Assembly (NCBI GenBank): GCA_000708835.1
Contig: DF237074.1
Location: forward strand, 1 to 64,000
Length of the DNA: 64,000 nt
Direction: 5' to 3'
Source: Klebsormidium nitens
Taxonomy: Eukaryota; Streptophyta; Klebsormidiophyceae; Klebsormidiales; Klebsormidiaceae
The translations under genes were made by a program, and so were the position numbers. The notes beneath the pieces are model-generated. The model saw nothing but the letters and a program-made list of their open reading frames with translations, searched no databases and was not told the DNA's origin. Below, piece after piece: positions 62,962 to 64,000 of this stretch; positions within the stretch are counted from its first letter, which is position 1; every line of letters begins with the position of its first letter.

Positions 62962-64000
62962 TTATGTAGGTCTTTTCAGGGTTCGTCCACTTTCAGTTCA
63001 CAAAATAAAGAAACTCTTCTTGCATCGTCTTGCCTGAAGTGGGTTCGTTTTTGTCGTTGCCAGATTGAATGAAATCCACAAGAGTTCTTACTTGAGCACT
63101 TCAAAATCAAAGCGAACCGGCACAACCGGATATGCTCATGGAACAGAGCTGAATCAATCTCTTGGCAGTGGCCGGCAAAGCTTCAGCACCCCTGTCGGGA
63201 TGGTTTCAGTTGTCGAGGGCCTTGTGCTGACTGCCTTTTCAAGTTGTTGATTCAGGGGGGGATCCCCATAACGCCCGTTCTTCACAGCATTCAAGATGGG
63301 TGAAGCAAGGGCCTGACACAACTCTAAGTTGCGAGGTCAGGAAAAGGTAGTCACCCTGTCATGCAAGCCCCAAGCGCTGCAGCTTGTTGACCCAGCAAGC
63401 TAGTTACTGCCCCAATTCACATTGCCCGTGAACTTCACCAAGCTGAAACCTGTTGCAGGTGCAATTGCTGGCCCAGGTGCGTATCATCTGACAACCAAGT
63501 AGCTGCTGAAATTAGACAAAGGCGGGCCACAAGATTGCAGAATGCTGGACTTGAAGGGGCCAACTCTTGTCCTGAGCGGCCCTGATGAAGAAGTTGTTGC
63601 GCCAGAAGACTTGAGAGGATGGAGTGCAATTTTTCACAGCTTGGCGGGATGGCACCGGTGCAGCTACTCAAGTGTACAAATACCTTCAAGGCCCCAGTGG
63701 CTGAAGAACTGCCACCAAAGTGGCCTCACTTACGAGATGCCAACAAGACAGCTCAACGGACCAAGGGGGATCCTAATCAGCATCAAGCTGGTAGTTACGG
63801 TCATGTGCTTGCATCTGAGTATTTCATCAACTAAAATGGTGCTGTGAAGCATGTGTGGCGTGGGGCTACGTCTGTGAACCCGCAAGCTGACACCCGCGCG
63901 AGTCCTGGCTTCACTCCAGACGAGCTGCAAAGCTCCATTGTGCAATCTAAGAAGAGCTGCCCTCAGACTGCTGTGTTCGAAACTTTGGGGCGGGACTTTT
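62962..64000. other. right-end stretch, possible decayed coding sequence
   Basis: Plus-strand frames at 63065-63250, 63542-63847 and 63619-63834 look somewhat protein-like but overlap, change frame and lack splice borders. They may be relics of a gene or transposon, or exons of a gene running past 64000. No family recognised. Confidence 0.3.

Noticed and set aside
63065-63847. Overlapping plus-strand frames as a real gene
   Set aside because: Frames conflict, no splice borders or motifs; kept only as possible relics.

Overview
The window is nuclear DNA from a streptophyte green eukaryote. A Klebsormidium-like charophyte alga or an early-diverging land plant fits best; the species call is inference. 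The evidence is intron-dense genes (3 to 26 exons) with GC-rich exons in AT-richer surroundings, plant-type versions of housekeeping proteins (VPS33, a CHD1-class remodeler, bipartite riboflavin synthase with a transit-like leader, a four-C2 MCTP, TBCE) and an eight-cysteine lipid-transfer-type module. All gene models were built by hand: exons were joined by splice sites, reading phase and family conservation, and every multi-exon model closes in frame.

Layout. 1-1882: possible 3' end of an upstream gene, then gene-poor DNA. 1883-9896 (-): VPS33, 14 exons. 9897-10927: divergent promoter region. 10928-26171 (+): CHD1-type remodeler, 26 exons. 26172-27616: convergent spacer. 27617-31017 (-): RNase BN/ELAC-type tRNase Z, 4 exons. 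32330-35634 (-): riboflavin synthase, 6 exons. 35635-36521: divergent promoter region. 36522-47342 (+): MCTP, 15 exons. 47343-48744: convergent spacer. 48745-54881 (-): tubulin-folding cofactor E, 13 exons. 54882-56455: divergent promoter region. 56456-58925 (+): an eight-cysteine (LTP-like) module fused to a TLC-type multi-pass membrane domain, 3 exons. 58926-64000: gene-poor, with a weak GC-rich minus-strand candidate near 62.5 kb and nothing firm after it.

The genes share no pathway. They cover vacuolar fusion, chromatin, tRNA 3' processing, riboflavin synthesis, ER-plasma-membrane contact, tubulin folding and a novel lipid-related membrane protein. They alternate strands, giving three clear head-to-head pairs (VPS33/CHD1, RibE/MCTP, TBCE/8CM-TLC).

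Two things stand out. First, the 8CM-TLC fusion: the last two cysteines of the secreted module and the first membrane helices lie in one uninterrupted exon, so the fusion does not depend on a splice prediction. Second, in VPS33, CHD1, tRNase Z and MCTP the intron tail plus exon head has been tandemly duplicated, leaving decayed 'exon echoes' upstream of the real 3' splice site, most often about 143-149 bp away. The window also has two GC-AG introns, a U12-like intron in TBCE, and a foldback palindrome inside the large last intron of riboflavin synthase.
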